From Acinetobacter sp. YWS30-1 (GTDB taxonomy: Bacteria; Pseudomonadota; Gammaproteobacteria; Pseudomonadales; Moraxellaceae): a DNA stretch of 64,000 nucleotides. Under the pieces are notes generated by a model. That model was not told the origin of the DNA. It was given only the letters and a program-made list of their open reading frames with translations, and did not search any database. A program made the translations under genes and the position numbers. The stretch spans positions 62,001-126,000 of the forward strand of contig NZ_CP114607.1 of assembly GCF_033558715.1 (NCBI RefSeq), read 5' to 3'. Shown here piece after piece: positions 28,787-37,184 of the stretch; the first letter of the stretch is position 1, and each line of letters begins with the position of its first letter.

Positions 28787-28815
28787 AAAAAGTGTAGCAA
28801 CTTGCTACACTTTTT
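28787..28815. repeat. Perfect 29-bp palindrome at parB 3' end (terminator or parS candidate)
   Basis: AAAAAGTGTAGCAA-C-TTGCTACACTTTTT is a perfect palindrome with a 1-bp centre. It contains the parB stop codon. The same palindrome (13-bp arms) recurs after repB at 32535-32561. The A/T flanks make it a bidirectional terminator by form. Position next to parB also suits a ParB-binding site. Confidence 0.75.
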
Positions 28816-29716
28816 CACTTTTCTGGATCAGCTCTTTTAACAGGCTTTCTAGCTGGGACAGACTTGTTTCATCAATATGGGAAATATTGAGCGAGACCTT
28901 AAGCTGCTTCTGGTTAAGTTTGATATTTCCTGCAATCTTACCATCGTATTCGATTTTTCTTACGACTGAGGTGGTCGTCAGTTTTTCCGGGTCCTGACTT
29001 AATAATTTTTCCGCATAAGCTGTCACTTTGGTCTGCTCAAGCTTTTTGTCTTTTACTTTCTCCCAGCCTTGAAGCAAGGCAGCTTCCGCCGCAGATAGTT
29101 CCTGTATATGATCCGACAAAAATTTTTTAAATGCTGTTGCCGCAGTACGACCCAGTAAGCCAGGATTGAGCTCAAGATCATTTAAAATAACTTGTGGCAA
29201 CTTTTCATAGGCCAGATATTTGTACATATCTTCGCGGTTCAATCCCAGAGAATTGGCCAAACGCTGCTTGTTTTTCTTTAATTTTTCATCCAATGCGCTC
29301 AGGCCAACAAAAACTTCATAATCTGTCAGATCTTGGCGTTTTAGATTTTCCGCCAAAGTTAATAATGAAGCTTCTTCATTATTGGCATCCACAATGATCG
29401 CTTCAATCACCGATTTACCCAGTAACTGATGTGCACGCAAGCGTCGCTCGCCTGCAATGAGCTCATATTTCAAGTTATCCAGTTTACGGACAGTAATCGG
29501 CTGCAAAAGACCGACTTCTTCAATAGAATCAGCCAGTTCTTTTAATTCCGATTCCTCGAATATTTTGCGCGGCTGGTTTGGACTTCGGCTAATGTCCTCA
29601 ATTGGAACATTACGCCTAAACTCCTTTAGCTCTTTAATATTATCTTTTTGTGCCTGTTGGTGTTTCTCAGTATTCAGTTTCAATTTCTGAGCTAAAAGCT
29701 CTTTGGTGCTTGCCAT
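28805..29716 (-). CDS. parB: ParB-type partition protein
   Basis: A 303-aa ParB. The N-terminal nucleotide-binding domain has RSPNQPRKIF and the box GERRLRAH, followed by a helix-turn-helix region (NSLGLNREDMYKYLAY) and a C-terminal dimerisation tail. It binds parS and is moved by ParA. It lies 12 bp after parA in the same operon. The reverse-strand stop TAG is inside the palindrome at 28787-28815. Confidence 0.92.
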   Translation of the reverse strand: MASTKELLAQKLKLNTEKHQQAQKDNIKELKEFRRNVPIEDISRSPNQPRKIFEESELKELADSIEEVGLLQPITVRKLDNLKYELIAGERRLRAHQLLGKSVIEAIIVDANNEEASLLTLAENLKRQDLTDYEVFVGLSALDEKLKKNKQRLANSLGLNREDMYKYLAYEKLPQVILNDLELNPGLLGRTAATAFKKFLSDHIQELSAAEAALLQGWEKVKDKKLEQTKVTAYAEKLLSQDPEKLTTTSVVRKIEYDGKIAGNIKLNQKQLKVSLNISHIDETSLSQLESLLKELIQKSEKV

Positions 29717-29728
29717 AACGACCTCAAT

Positions 29729-30502
29729 TTATACTTTAGCTACAATTTCAGTGGCTAGGCTTTCAAAAGCCTTACGTACTTTTGAATTTTTTTCTACTTT
29801 GAGTAAGGGTTGCTGCAAAATTGCTGCCTGATTGACCTTAGTACTTTGAGGGATCGTAGTTTCTAAAATTTTACCAACCTGTTTTAATGCCTCATCCCGA
29901 ATCAGTTTACATACATTTTGGCGCTCATCATGCTTAATCAGCAAGGCGCCTAAGAGCGCCAAGTCTGGATTAATACGCTTGATCTTTTCCAGATGATTTA
30001 AAAGATCTGTAACCCCGTACAAGCCATATTGTGATCCAGATTCGATCGGGATAATGACATGGGTTGAAGATGCCAGTGCATTACTGGTTAAAAGTTTCAA
30101 GCTTGGTGGGCAGTCAATCAGTATGAAGTCATAAAGGTCTTTTAAGAGTTCTAGCTTGATATTAAGTTCTTCAGAAGGACGTGGTGCTTCTTCTTTCAGC
30201 TGGTCTTCTGTTTTTCCTAAATTTAATGATCCGTAAATTAATGATACTTTTTCGAAGTTCGTTTCTTCTTGTAATGCATCAGCTAATAATGAAATATCAC
30301 CGACCAATAATTCTGCTGTGGTGACAGAAATTTCACTTGGATGCTGAATCCCAATATGTAAACTTGCGTTTGCCTGAGGATCTAAATCAATCACTAGAAC
30401 TTTATTGCCCAAGTTGGCAAGTTCTGAGGCTAGGTGTACAACAGTCGTTGTTTTGCCACATCCGCCTTTATGGTTAGCAACAGTAATAATTTTTGCAGAC
30501 AT
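29729..30502 (-). CDS. parA: ParA-type partition ATPase
   Basis: A 257-aa ParA/Soj-like ATPase. The deviant Walker A KGGCGKTTT (residues 12-20), switch DLDPQANAS and Walker B-like FILIDCPPSL are all visible. It has no N-terminal helix-turn-helix extension, so it is the short type, with autorepression probably by ParB. It starts the parAB operon, divergent from the iteron/repB region. Its presence is strong evidence for a low-copy plasmid origin of this DNA. Confidence 0.93.
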   Translation of the reverse strand: MSAKIITVANHKGGCGKTTTVVHLASELANLGNKVLVIDLDPQANASLHIGIQHPSEISVTTAELLVGDISLLADALQEETNFEKVSLIYGSLNLGKTEDQLKEEAPRPSEELNIKLELLKDLYDFILIDCPPSLKLLTSNALASSTHVIIPIESGSQYGLYGVTDLLNHLEKIKRINPDLALLGALLIKHDERQNVCKLIRDEALKQVGKILETTIPQSTKVNQAAILQQPLLKVEKNSKVRKAFESLATEIVAKV

Positions 30503-30639
30503 GCGTGTCAGATGCTTCCGTATTTGAATGTCTAGTAATATAAATAACTTTCGTTCATCTTACTATAGTTTTTAAATTTATAAATCCTGTTTGTTCAGAT
30601 GTAAAACAGCTTAAAAAATAAATCTTTAACTAAGCTAGC

Positions 30640-30690
30640 TCAATTAATAATTAGAATAATTAGTTATTTAGCTAATTAATAATTAGGAGC
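30640..30690. promoter_or_regulatory. AT-rich repeats between parA and the iterons
   Basis: AATTAATAATTAG occurs twice (near 30642 and 30673) in an almost pure A/T stretch. Position and composition suit an unwinding region of the origin or a partition-operon operator. Confidence 0.4.
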
Positions 30691-30730
30691 ATATTTTTGG
30701 TATATAAAACAAATGCTTGTGGTTTTAAAA

Positions 30731-30876
30731 GTGGAAGGTTTGTCACCGTAAAGTGGAAGGTTTGTCACTGTAAGGTGGAAGGTTTGTCACCGTAAAGTGG
30801 AAGGTTTGTCACCGTAAAGTGGAAGGTTTGTCACCGTAAAGTGGAAGGTTTGTCACTATGGTGGAAGGTTTGTCAC
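30731..30876 (+). repeat. Seven tandem iterons of the plasmid origin
   Basis: GTGGAAGGTTTGTCAC starts at 30731, 30753, 30775, 30797, 30819, 30841 and 30861. Spacing is 22 bp for the first six and 20 bp for the last, with spacers mostly CGTAAA. This is a typical Rep_3 initiator binding array, two helical turns apart. Confidence 0.92.
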
Positions 30877-30966
30877 TGCTATTTTTTAAAATGCTATTTT
30901 TATTTAAAAATAATTTATAAAACAAATATTTAAGATGTTAATAAAGTCTCATAACTAAGCTTTAAA

Positions 30967-31325
30967 GGTGGAGAGGTTGTCACTGTATATTCTTGACCTG
31001 TGGATAATCTGTTTTTATTGGATATTTCCTGATGATTATATGTGCAGTTATACCTTTGAAATCTAACTGAAAGGTGGAAGCCTTGTCACATCAGGGTTTC
31101 TATCTGACTTAACCTACCTGAATCTGGATGAAAAAAAGTAAAAATAGGCATTCTGGACTGTAATCTTGCGGCTAAAGGTGGAAGATCTGTCACTATAGAG
31201 TGGAAATATTATATTTAATTCCACTTTAAAAACAAAAAAACGGCTAAAAGGCTTTTTTCTGATGACAAACCTTCCACTTTTAGAATCTCGTGGTGAAAGT
31301 CTTGAAAGTTTTTCCACTTTTGTAT
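30967..31325. repeat. Scattered and inverted iteron copies upstream of repB
   Basis: Degenerate iterons lie near 30968 (GTGGAGAGGTTGTCAC), 31074 (GTGGAAGCCTTGTCAC), 31176 (GTGGAAGATCTGTCAC) and 31200. An inverted copy TGACAAACCTTCCAC is at 31263-31277, and another partial one near 31311. Inverted copies over a rep promoter usually mediate autorepression by RepB dimers. Confidence 0.75.
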
Positions 31326-31359
31326 ATAAAAACTAAGTCAAATTATAAATATCACGGTT

Positions 31360-32532
31360 ATGACAGAATCTGAACCATTGCAAGAAGAATCGAATTATAT
31401 TCCTTACTGTATAGGCAACATTCGCCATAATGGTGTTGTCAGTACCAGTAACCGTTTAATTCGCCCAATCGAGTTATCAGCCAATGAATATAAGGCGCTT
31501 CTATATGCAATGGCAGTTGCGAATTATAGTGAGAAAAATAGGATAAATGGTGAAATCACCGAACAAACCTATATTTATTTGTATAAGGATGATCTAGCAG
31601 ATTTACTAGGATTGAATAAACGCAATTCAATTAATGTTGCAATAGACCGGATCTATAAAGAACTTTCATCTCGGGTAGCTCATTTTATTATTGAGGAGCC
31701 TGCTGATGATAAGAAGAGAAAAACGAAAAAAGTGCATTCTGTTGTTCCCATCATCCGTGAATTAAGATGGGAAGATGACTCTAAAAATGCAATTCAGATC
31801 CGTTTTACCAGTGAAGTATTACCGTATTTTACTCAACTAGCTGGGGGAAATTTTACTACCTATCAGCTAAAACATCTTTTCGCCCTTGATTCTGTTGCCA
31901 GTATGAGTCTTTATACGTATTTCATTAAAAACGAATTCAAGTATGCCAACCAGAAGAGTTATGAAGTTCCATTACTTTTAGAAAATTTGAAAGCACTGAT
32001 TGATATTAATGAAACAAAATATGATCGTTGGGTAGATTTCAGGCGCTATGTATTAGACAAAATAGTGGCAGAAATTAACGAAAATACAGATCTACAATTA
32101 GAGTATGAAACTGTTAAGAAAGGCCGTCCAATTGTGGGTGTGAATTTTAAACTGCATCATCGGATTGCTGATAAAGCACCGGATGAAATAGCAGTAATTG
32201 AAAAAATCTATCTTGATGTTCCATTTGAAGACAATGCATTCGTAAAAGAGTTAGGTGCTAAATTCGATATGAATGTACGTTCCTGGTATATTTTTAATAA
32301 TGATGAAAATTATCAGCAGTTCAAGAAGTGGTTTAAAAAAGTAGGGTGTCTCACTGACTCTCAAGCAAATATTGTCATTAATGACACTTTATTCCAAATG
32401 GATTTTGCTGAAATTGGTATAGGGCTGAATGACTTTAAACGAAACATGAAGCATAAACTTAAAAATAATCCGGAATTCGTTCAAAGTATTCGTGAAAGAC
32501 TGAATGATATTTTTGGTAAAGACCTTATTTAG
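31360..32532 (+). CDS. repB: Rep_3 plasmid replication initiator with extra C-terminal domain
   Basis: A 390-aa initiator. Two winged-helix Rep_3 domains occupy about residues 25-265 (LIRPIELSANEYKALLYAMA, DLADLLGLNKRNSINVAIDRI, YTYFIKNEFKY, VGVNFKLHHRI). Beyond the usual end, residues 283-327 (IYLDVPFEDN, LGAKFD, SWYIF, KKWFKK) resemble the DUF5710 small domain known from primases and plasmid proteins. It binds the iterons at 30731 onward and starts plasmid replication. No strong ribosome site is visible. A perfect palindrome follows the stop. Confidence 0.9.
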   Translation: MTESEPLQEESNYIPYCIGNIRHNGVVSTSNRLIRPIELSANEYKALLYAMAVANYSEKNRINGEITEQTYIYLYKDDLADLLGLNKRNSINVAIDRIYKELSSRVAHFIIEEPADDKKRKTKKVHSVVPIIRELRWEDDSKNAIQIRFTSEVLPYFTQLAGGNFTTYQLKHLFALDSVASMSLYTYFIKNEFKYANQKSYEVPLLLENLKALIDINETKYDRWVDFRRYVLDKIVAEINENTDLQLEYETVKKGRPIVGVNFKLHHRIADKAPDEIAVIEKIYLDVPFEDNAFVKELGAKFDMNVRSWYIFNNDENYQQFKKWFKKVGCLTDSQANIVINDTLFQMDFAEIGIGLNDFKRNMKHKLKNNPEFVQSIRERLNDIFGKDLI

Positions 32533-32534
32533 AA

Positions 32535-32561
32535 AAAAGTGTAGCAACTTGCTACACTTTT
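32535..32561. repeat. Second copy of the parB-end palindrome, after repB
   Basis: AAAAGTGTAGCAA-C-TTGCTACACTTTT, identical in core to 28787-28815, 3 bp after the repB stop. The two copies enclose the whole par-ori-rep unit. Confidence 0.75.
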
Positions 32562-32716
32562 GGAGATATATGTTCTTAAAAAATACAAGTGGTAAGGACT
32601 ATAGAAGAAAAATGGCTCTATTGCATATAGGCTTTAGAGATAGATCCTTCCTAAGTTAGGTGTTTAGTCCCAGATTTTAATGGTGCAATATTCTCAGATA
32701 AATGGAAGGAAGCACT

Positions 32717-32859
32717 ATGGGACAAGTTCTACACAGCAGCGCCACAACGACACAGACAGTGCGTCGAGCAATACAAAATAGTCAAGAGAGCTTAAGAACG
32801 CTAGCCAAGCGTTACAGCATCAATCAAAAGACCGTCGCAAAATGGAAGAAACGTACTTC
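32717..32859 (+). pseudogene. IS481-type transposase N-terminus, cut by IS3
   Basis: Starts MGQVLHSSATTTQTVRRAIQ, followed by a helix-turn-helix (RTLAKRYSINQKTVAKWKKR). GGAAGG precedes the ATG at 32717. The frame ends exactly where the IS3 left end begins. The rest is not found on the other side of the IS3 copy. Confidence 0.7.
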
Positions 32860-32898
32860 TGAACCGTATCGGGTTTGTCGGAGACTTTTTTATTTAAG

Positions 32899-33801
32899 TT
32901 AGGCCACCTGACCTAACGGGTTAATCTTATCATAGTACATTGCTTCAAACTCAAAAGGCGATACATAACCCAGTGCACTGTGTACACGCTTTTTATTGAA
33001 CCAATCTACCCAGTTTAGTGTCGCAAGTTGTACATCTGCTAACCCTTGTCAATCTGCTTTTAAATATTCAATCACCTCTGTTTTGTATAAGCCATTCACC
33101 GTTTCAGCCAGAGCATTATCGTATGAATCACCAGTCGTACCGAATGATGCTCGTAAATTTGCAGCTTCTAAACGATTGGTATAGCGAATAGAAAGATATT
33201 GAACACCTCTATCGGAATGATGAATCACATTCTTTGGCATGCCTCGATCGTGCAATGCTTGCTCTAATGCATCGAGCACTATATCTGTATTCATCCGTGT
33301 AGATACTTTCCATCCAACAATTGCTCGTGAGAACACATCAATAATAAAGGCGGTATAGACCCAGCCTGAATGAGTTTGAATATAGGTAAAGTCAGCAACC
33401 CACAAGTGATTAGGCTGATCAGCTCTAAAATTACGTTTCACTAAATCATCTGCTCTTTTTTGATCATCTCGGCTACGGGTGGTTTGTTTATTCTTACCAC
33501 GCCAAACACCTTGTATACCTAGCTTCTGCATCAATCGAGCAACTGTACAACGTGCAATAACATAACCTTCACGTTTCAATTGTTGCCAGACCTTACGCAC
33601 ACCATATCGACCTGAACTTTCCTTCCAAATTCGTTGAATTTGTTCAGCATGATGCTCATCATGTAGATCTCGTTTCGCTCGATGTTCTGGATTGTCAGCG
33701 AGATCTAAAGTTCGGTAATAGGTTGAAGCTGCGATCGGTAAAATCCTACAAATCGCATCAACACCATATAAGTCTTTATTGTTATGGATGAAATCCACCA
33801 T
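32899..33801 (-). pseudogene. IS3-family OrfB with late nonsense codon
   Basis: The frame from the ATG at 33801 has a complete DDE core: WVADFTYIQTHSGWVYTAF, HSDRGVQYLS and DNALAETVNGLYKTE. A TGA after YLKAD (stop at 33049-33051) replaces the tryptophan codon TGG of copy 1. About 50 C-terminal codons (TLNWVDWFNKKRVHSALGY and on) stay in frame to TAA at 32899-32901. Either a recent nonsense mutation or a base-call error. Confidence 0.8.
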
Positions 33802-34118
33802 TATTTGTGTGGGCGGTCGAGCTCCGCCTGGGCGAAAAAAGCGGCTGCTTTACGTAGAATTTCATTGGCACGCTTTACTTCTTTAATTTCACGTTCCATT
33901 TGCTTCATTTTTTCTTGATCAGATATCTGTTGTACTTTAATAGGATTTTGCTGATCTAAATGCTTTTGATGCCAGGCACGAAGTGTTTCAGGAGTACAAC
34001 CAATCTTAGGCGCAATTGCTGTGATTGCAGCCCAAGTAGAAGGATAATCTTTTTCAGATTCAATCAATAATTGAACCGCTCTTTCTCTGATTTCAGGGGT
34101 ATATTTTAATTTTGTCAT
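33801..34118 (-). CDS. IS3-family OrfA
   Basis: A 105-aa OrfA starting MTKLKYTPEIRERAV at 34118, the same length as copy 1. The longer frame to 34145 reads through an inserted 22-bp hairpin and is not natural. The hairpin's AAGG now lies just upstream of the ATG and may act as its ribosome site. Helix-turn-helix plus a coiled-coil tail (MKQMEREIKEVKRANEILR). Confidence 0.82.
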   Translation of the reverse strand: MTKLKYTPEIRERAVQLLIESEKDYPSTWAAITAIAPKIGCTPETLRAWHQKHLDQQNPIKVQQISDQEKMKQMEREIKEVKRANEILRKAAAFFAQAELDRPHK

Positions 34119-34122
34119 CGCA

Positions 34123-34144
34123 CCTTGCGAAGCAGTGCTTCTCA
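34123..34144 (-). repeat. 22-bp hairpin insertion, copy B
   Basis: Same halves as copy A (CCTTGCGAAGC and GCTTCTCA on the plus strand) with loop AGT. Relative to copy 1 of the IS3 element it replaces about 8 bp between the terminal repeat and orfA. Confidence 0.85.
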
Positions 34145-34183
34145 CTCAGAATATTGACTCTCCGACAAACCCGGTACGGTTCA

Positions 34184-34297
34184 ATGGGTGGTGGTCCCTA
34201 AACGTGCAGCAACTTCAGCTACACTATGACCTTTCTCAGTAACTTGCTTTACTGCTTCAATTTTGAATTCTTCAGGGGTATATTTGGGTTCTTTCAT
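34184..34297 (-). pseudogene. Fragment of a different IS3-family orfA
   Basis: Reads MKEPKYTPEEFKIEAVKQVT from 34297, then a helix-turn-helix (HSVAEVAARLGTTTH). It stops at the IS3 copy 2 boundary. This is an OrfA N-terminus of another IS3 group. Confidence 0.7.
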
Positions 34298-34474
34298 CGG
34301 AACACTACAATTTATACCAGAATGACAACCTCGATAACTAAGAGCATGATCACCAATAAACTGACGCTTGCAGTTTTTGCATTGATAGTTTTGCTTGCCA
34401 TATATTTTGAGGCCATTTTTCTTTACACCCTCACTTAGACAGGTTGGACATTTGATTTCTAGTGTTATTTGCAT
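34298..34474 (-). pseudogene. IS1-family insA fragment
   Basis: Zinc-finger start MQITLEIKCPTCLSEGVKKN and CKNCKRQFIGDHALSYRGC are typical of IS1-family InsA. It is fused out of context to the orfA fragment after about 58 residues. No insB is seen. The 34475-34712 gap shows nothing recognisable. Confidence 0.7.
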
Positions 34475-34712
34475 CTCACTATCTTATCAAAAGCCAACCT
34501 GTTTTTTTCAGCATACTTTTTGAAACACCACCGAAGATGATTAGGTTGTTATCTTGCTGAATACCGTTGGAAAACGAGCTGATAGCATAGTTTATGACGA
34601 AGCGAAAAAGCGAATTAAAGACTAAAATGAGAGGTATAAGCTCGCATTTTTGCATTCATATAATCACCACTATGTTGAATGTAGCTAAATTCCTTAATAC
34701 GACAGAACCAAA

Positions 34713-35396
34713 CTATACAAGCAGATGAACCAGAAAAGGACCTACCAAAACCATAAAAATACCAGCAAGTACCATTGTTAAGCTGGCAATCACCCCTTCT
34801 TCTTTATCACGACTATAGGCTTTAGTCGTTCCAAATCCATGTGCTGCGTTGCCCAAAGATGCACCCATGACAAAATGAGATTTTAACGGTAAGGCGCCTA
34901 GCACAATATCACCAATGATCATACCTATAACACCAGTAATCATGGTAAACAAAATAACCAGTTCGACAGAGCCACCTATATGACTGCTCAACTCCATTGC
35001 AAAAGGTGTCGAAATGGAACGCGCCATTAAGCTGTAGGTTGTTGACTGATCAAAATTAAACAGCTTAGCCAAATAAAATGAACTGATCATTCCTGCTAGC
35101 ATCCCCATCACCACGCCCATACTGATAGAAAGTAGATGTGTTTTGATTATTTCACGGTATTCATAAATTGGAATGGCAAAGGCGACTGTTGCAGGGCCTA
35201 ACATCCAGACAATCCATTGGTTATCTTGCATATACGTATCATAGGATATATTCAAAGATAAGATTAAAATAATCAGAAGGATAGGGGGTAGTATCGCTGG
35301 TGATAAAATCAGATAAGGATATTTTTGATGGATTTTTTTTACGACAGTATAAAAAAGTAAAGTTGAAATCAGACAAACAATGGCGATTAAAGTCAT
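34713..35396 (-). CDS. lrgB: LrgB/CidB-type membrane protein
   Basis: A 227-aa protein with six or seven hydrophobic helices and LrgB motifs (ATVAFAIPIYE, ARSISTPFAMELS, GNAAHGFGTTKAY). The family partners LrgA/CidA, described as holin/antiholin-like or as small-metabolite (pyruvate) transporters. It follows lrgA by 2 bp. A divergent LysR gene suggests CidR-like control. Confidence 0.88.
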   Translation of the reverse strand: MTLIAIVCLISTLLFYTVVKKIHQKYPYLILSPAILPPILLIILILSLNISYDTYMQDNQWIVWMLGPATVAFAIPIYEYREIIKTHLLSISMGVVMGMLAGMISSFYLAKLFNFDQSTTYSLMARSISTPFAMELSSHIGGSVELVILFTMITGVIGMIIGDIVLGALPLKSHFVMGASLGNAAHGFGTTKAYSRDKEEGVIASLTMVLAGIFMVLVGPFLVHLLV

Positions 35397-35398
35397 GA

Positions 35399-35842
35399 TT
35401 ATTTTCCATCCTGATCTATATTACGCAGAGATTGGGAGCGATTATTCTTGATTTTATTTTCAAACTGAAAGCCAAGATGTACACTATATGCTGTAACCAC
35501 CATGACACAAATGGTGCCCAGAATAACAGCAAAGATTAATTGCCAGCCTTCTGTTAAAAAAAGATGTTTATATTTAATTAGTCCAACAAAACAGGGAATA
35601 AAGAATAAAACCAATTCACCCAAAATAAAATCGGAGCCACTCTTGATCCATTCAAGTTTAAAAAATCCAGTCAATAAACCTGTTAAAACAATAAAAAGCC
35701 CGATCACTGCACCAGATACTGGAAGTTTAAATAAGGATTGAAGTATGCTGCCAATCCACCAGAAAGCAAGTAATAAACTGATTTGAAAAATGATTTTACT
35801 GATATATTTGAATCGGGTCGGATGTTCGATTTGTACAGGCAT
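35399..35842 (-). CDS. lrgA: LrgA/CidA-type membrane protein
   Basis: About 147 aa with four membrane helices; LrgA segments include WIGSILQSLFKLPVSGAVIG and LFFIPCFVGLIKY. ATG at 35842 is preferred; an in-frame GTG at 35851 adds three residues. It is first gene of the lrgAB pair, divergent from the LysR gene 101 bp away. Role: membrane partner of LrgB; cell-death versus transport function cannot be told from sequence. Confidence 0.85.
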   Translation of the reverse strand: MPVQIEHPTRFKYISKIIFQISLLLAFWWIGSILQSLFKLPVSGAVIGLFIVLTGLLTGFFKLEWIKSGSDFILGELVLFFIPCFVGLIKYKHLFLTEGWQLIFAVILGTICVMVVTAYSVHLGFQFENKIKNNRSQSLRNIDQDGK

Positions 35843-35943
35843 TAATATCACAGCTTGATTTTGAAGATAAGGTAATTTTATATGCTGTACATATGCGAAA
35901 TAATGAATAATTTTATAAATATTATTCTATATTGGAATAATTT

Positions 35944-36843
35944 ATGGATCTAAAATCACTTAAAATTTTTGTTGAAACTGTTAATAGCCAGAGTTTTAGT
36001 TTAGCTGCAGTACGCTTGTTTATGACGCAACCGACTTTAAGCAAGATCATTAAAAGCTTAGAAGAAGAGTTGGGAACAGCACTATTTAAAAAAGGTGAAG
36101 CAGGAAGAAAACGTGAAGTCGTACTGACTTATACAGGTGAACTGATTTATCAGCATGCATTAAACATACTGTCAGAACATGAAAAAATATATAACACGAT
36201 TGAGCAAGTTAAGTTACTTAAAAAGGGTAAACTGACTTTAGGTTTACCACCATTAGGTTCTGTCTTATTTAGTTCACTTATTGCCTTATTTCATAAGCAA
36301 CATCCGGATATACAGCTTAGTTTTTTAGAGGTAGGCTCAAATAGTATTGAGGAAGCAATTGCAGATAAACGTATTGATGTTGGTATTTTACTTGGTAATT
36401 TTCGACCGACTTTTGCGTCAATCCCAGTTGTTGATTCAGCAATGTGCTTACTATCCATAAAAGATTCACAGTGGAGAAATAGGAAAACTGTAAATTTGGT
36501 CGAATTAAAAGAAGAATCCTTTCTATTATTTTCTGATACCTTTACTTTGAATAGTATGATTATTAAAGCAGCAAATACAGTAGGTTTTGAACCTAAAGTT
36601 GTCTGTAAAAGCAGTCAATGGGACTTTATTGCAAAAATGGTTGAATCAAATATGGGAATCGCATTACTTCCTCAAATATATTGCCAGCAATTAGATCAGG
36701 AAAAATTCAACACTGCCGTATTGGAAAATCCAGGTTTAAATTGGACTTTAAGTATGGCCTGGAATACGACTATAGCAATGAGTCCTGCAACTAGAGCATG
36801 GCTAAATATTGTAAAAGATCATAAACAGAAAATTCACTTTTAA
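35944..36843 (+). CDS. LysR-family regulator, likely of lrgAB
   Basis: A 299-aa LysR-type protein. The N-terminal helix-turn-helix (SFSLAAVRLFMTQPTLSKII, about residues 18-37) precedes a periplasmic-binding-protein-like effector domain (LTLGLPPLGSVLFSSLI). Being divergent from lrgAB it resembles CidR/LrgR, whose ligand is an acid such as acetate or pyruvate. That would suit a plasmid rich in acetoin and acetate genes. The direct target is inferred from position only. Confidence 0.85.
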   Translation: MDLKSLKIFVETVNSQSFSLAAVRLFMTQPTLSKIIKSLEEELGTALFKKGEAGRKREVVLTYTGELIYQHALNILSEHEKIYNTIEQVKLLKKGKLTLGLPPLGSVLFSSLIALFHKQHPDIQLSFLEVGSNSIEEAIADKRIDVGILLGNFRPTFASIPVVDSAMCLLSIKDSQWRNRKTVNLVELKEESFLLFSDTFTLNSMIIKAANTVGFEPKVVCKSSQWDFIAKMVESNMGIALLPQIYCQQLDQEKFNTAVLENPGLNWTLSMAWNTTIAMSPATRAWLNIVKDHKQKIHF

Positions 36844-37184
36844 TTCAATGCTTTTACAACCAGTTTTTGATTGTCGTTACAATCAGTTTTGGCTGTTTAA
36901 TTCATCGGTTCTATCGCATTAAGGAATTTAGGTCCATTTAACTTATGTTTACCTAAAATCTAGTTTATAAATTATTTTTACAATATATTTATTAATTTCA
37001 ATATTTTGAAAAAAAATAATAGAAATTTATAAAAAATTAGTTCATGAACTTATAAGATTTTTAAGAGCATTTATATGAATGACTAAGTACTGTGAAAAAA
37101 GAGAACTAGATGACGTTTAGATAAAATTTTCAATCAAATAATCTTATTGTTGTTATTTCTAGTCACATAGTCTATTTTTATTAT
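36844..37184. other. AT-rich intergenic region without recognised gene
   Basis: 341 bp, strongly A/T. I see no open frame with a ribosome site and no clear terminator. It probably holds the tetR promoter near its right end. Confidence 0.6.

Larger units (their letters stand above)
32860..34183 (-). mobile_element. IS3-family element, copy 2
   Basis: About 1324 bp between TGAACCGTATCGGGTTTGTC (32860) and its inverse ending at 34183. It carries orfA and orfB on the reverse strand. The left flank is an IS481 fragment and the right flank a different IS3 orfA fragment, with no shared target repeat. It therefore sits at a recombination or deletion junction. Confidence 0.88.

Noticed and set aside
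30731..30876. CRISPR-like regular repeats
   Set aside because: Spacers are only 4-6 bp and nearly constant; these are plasmid iterons beside repB.
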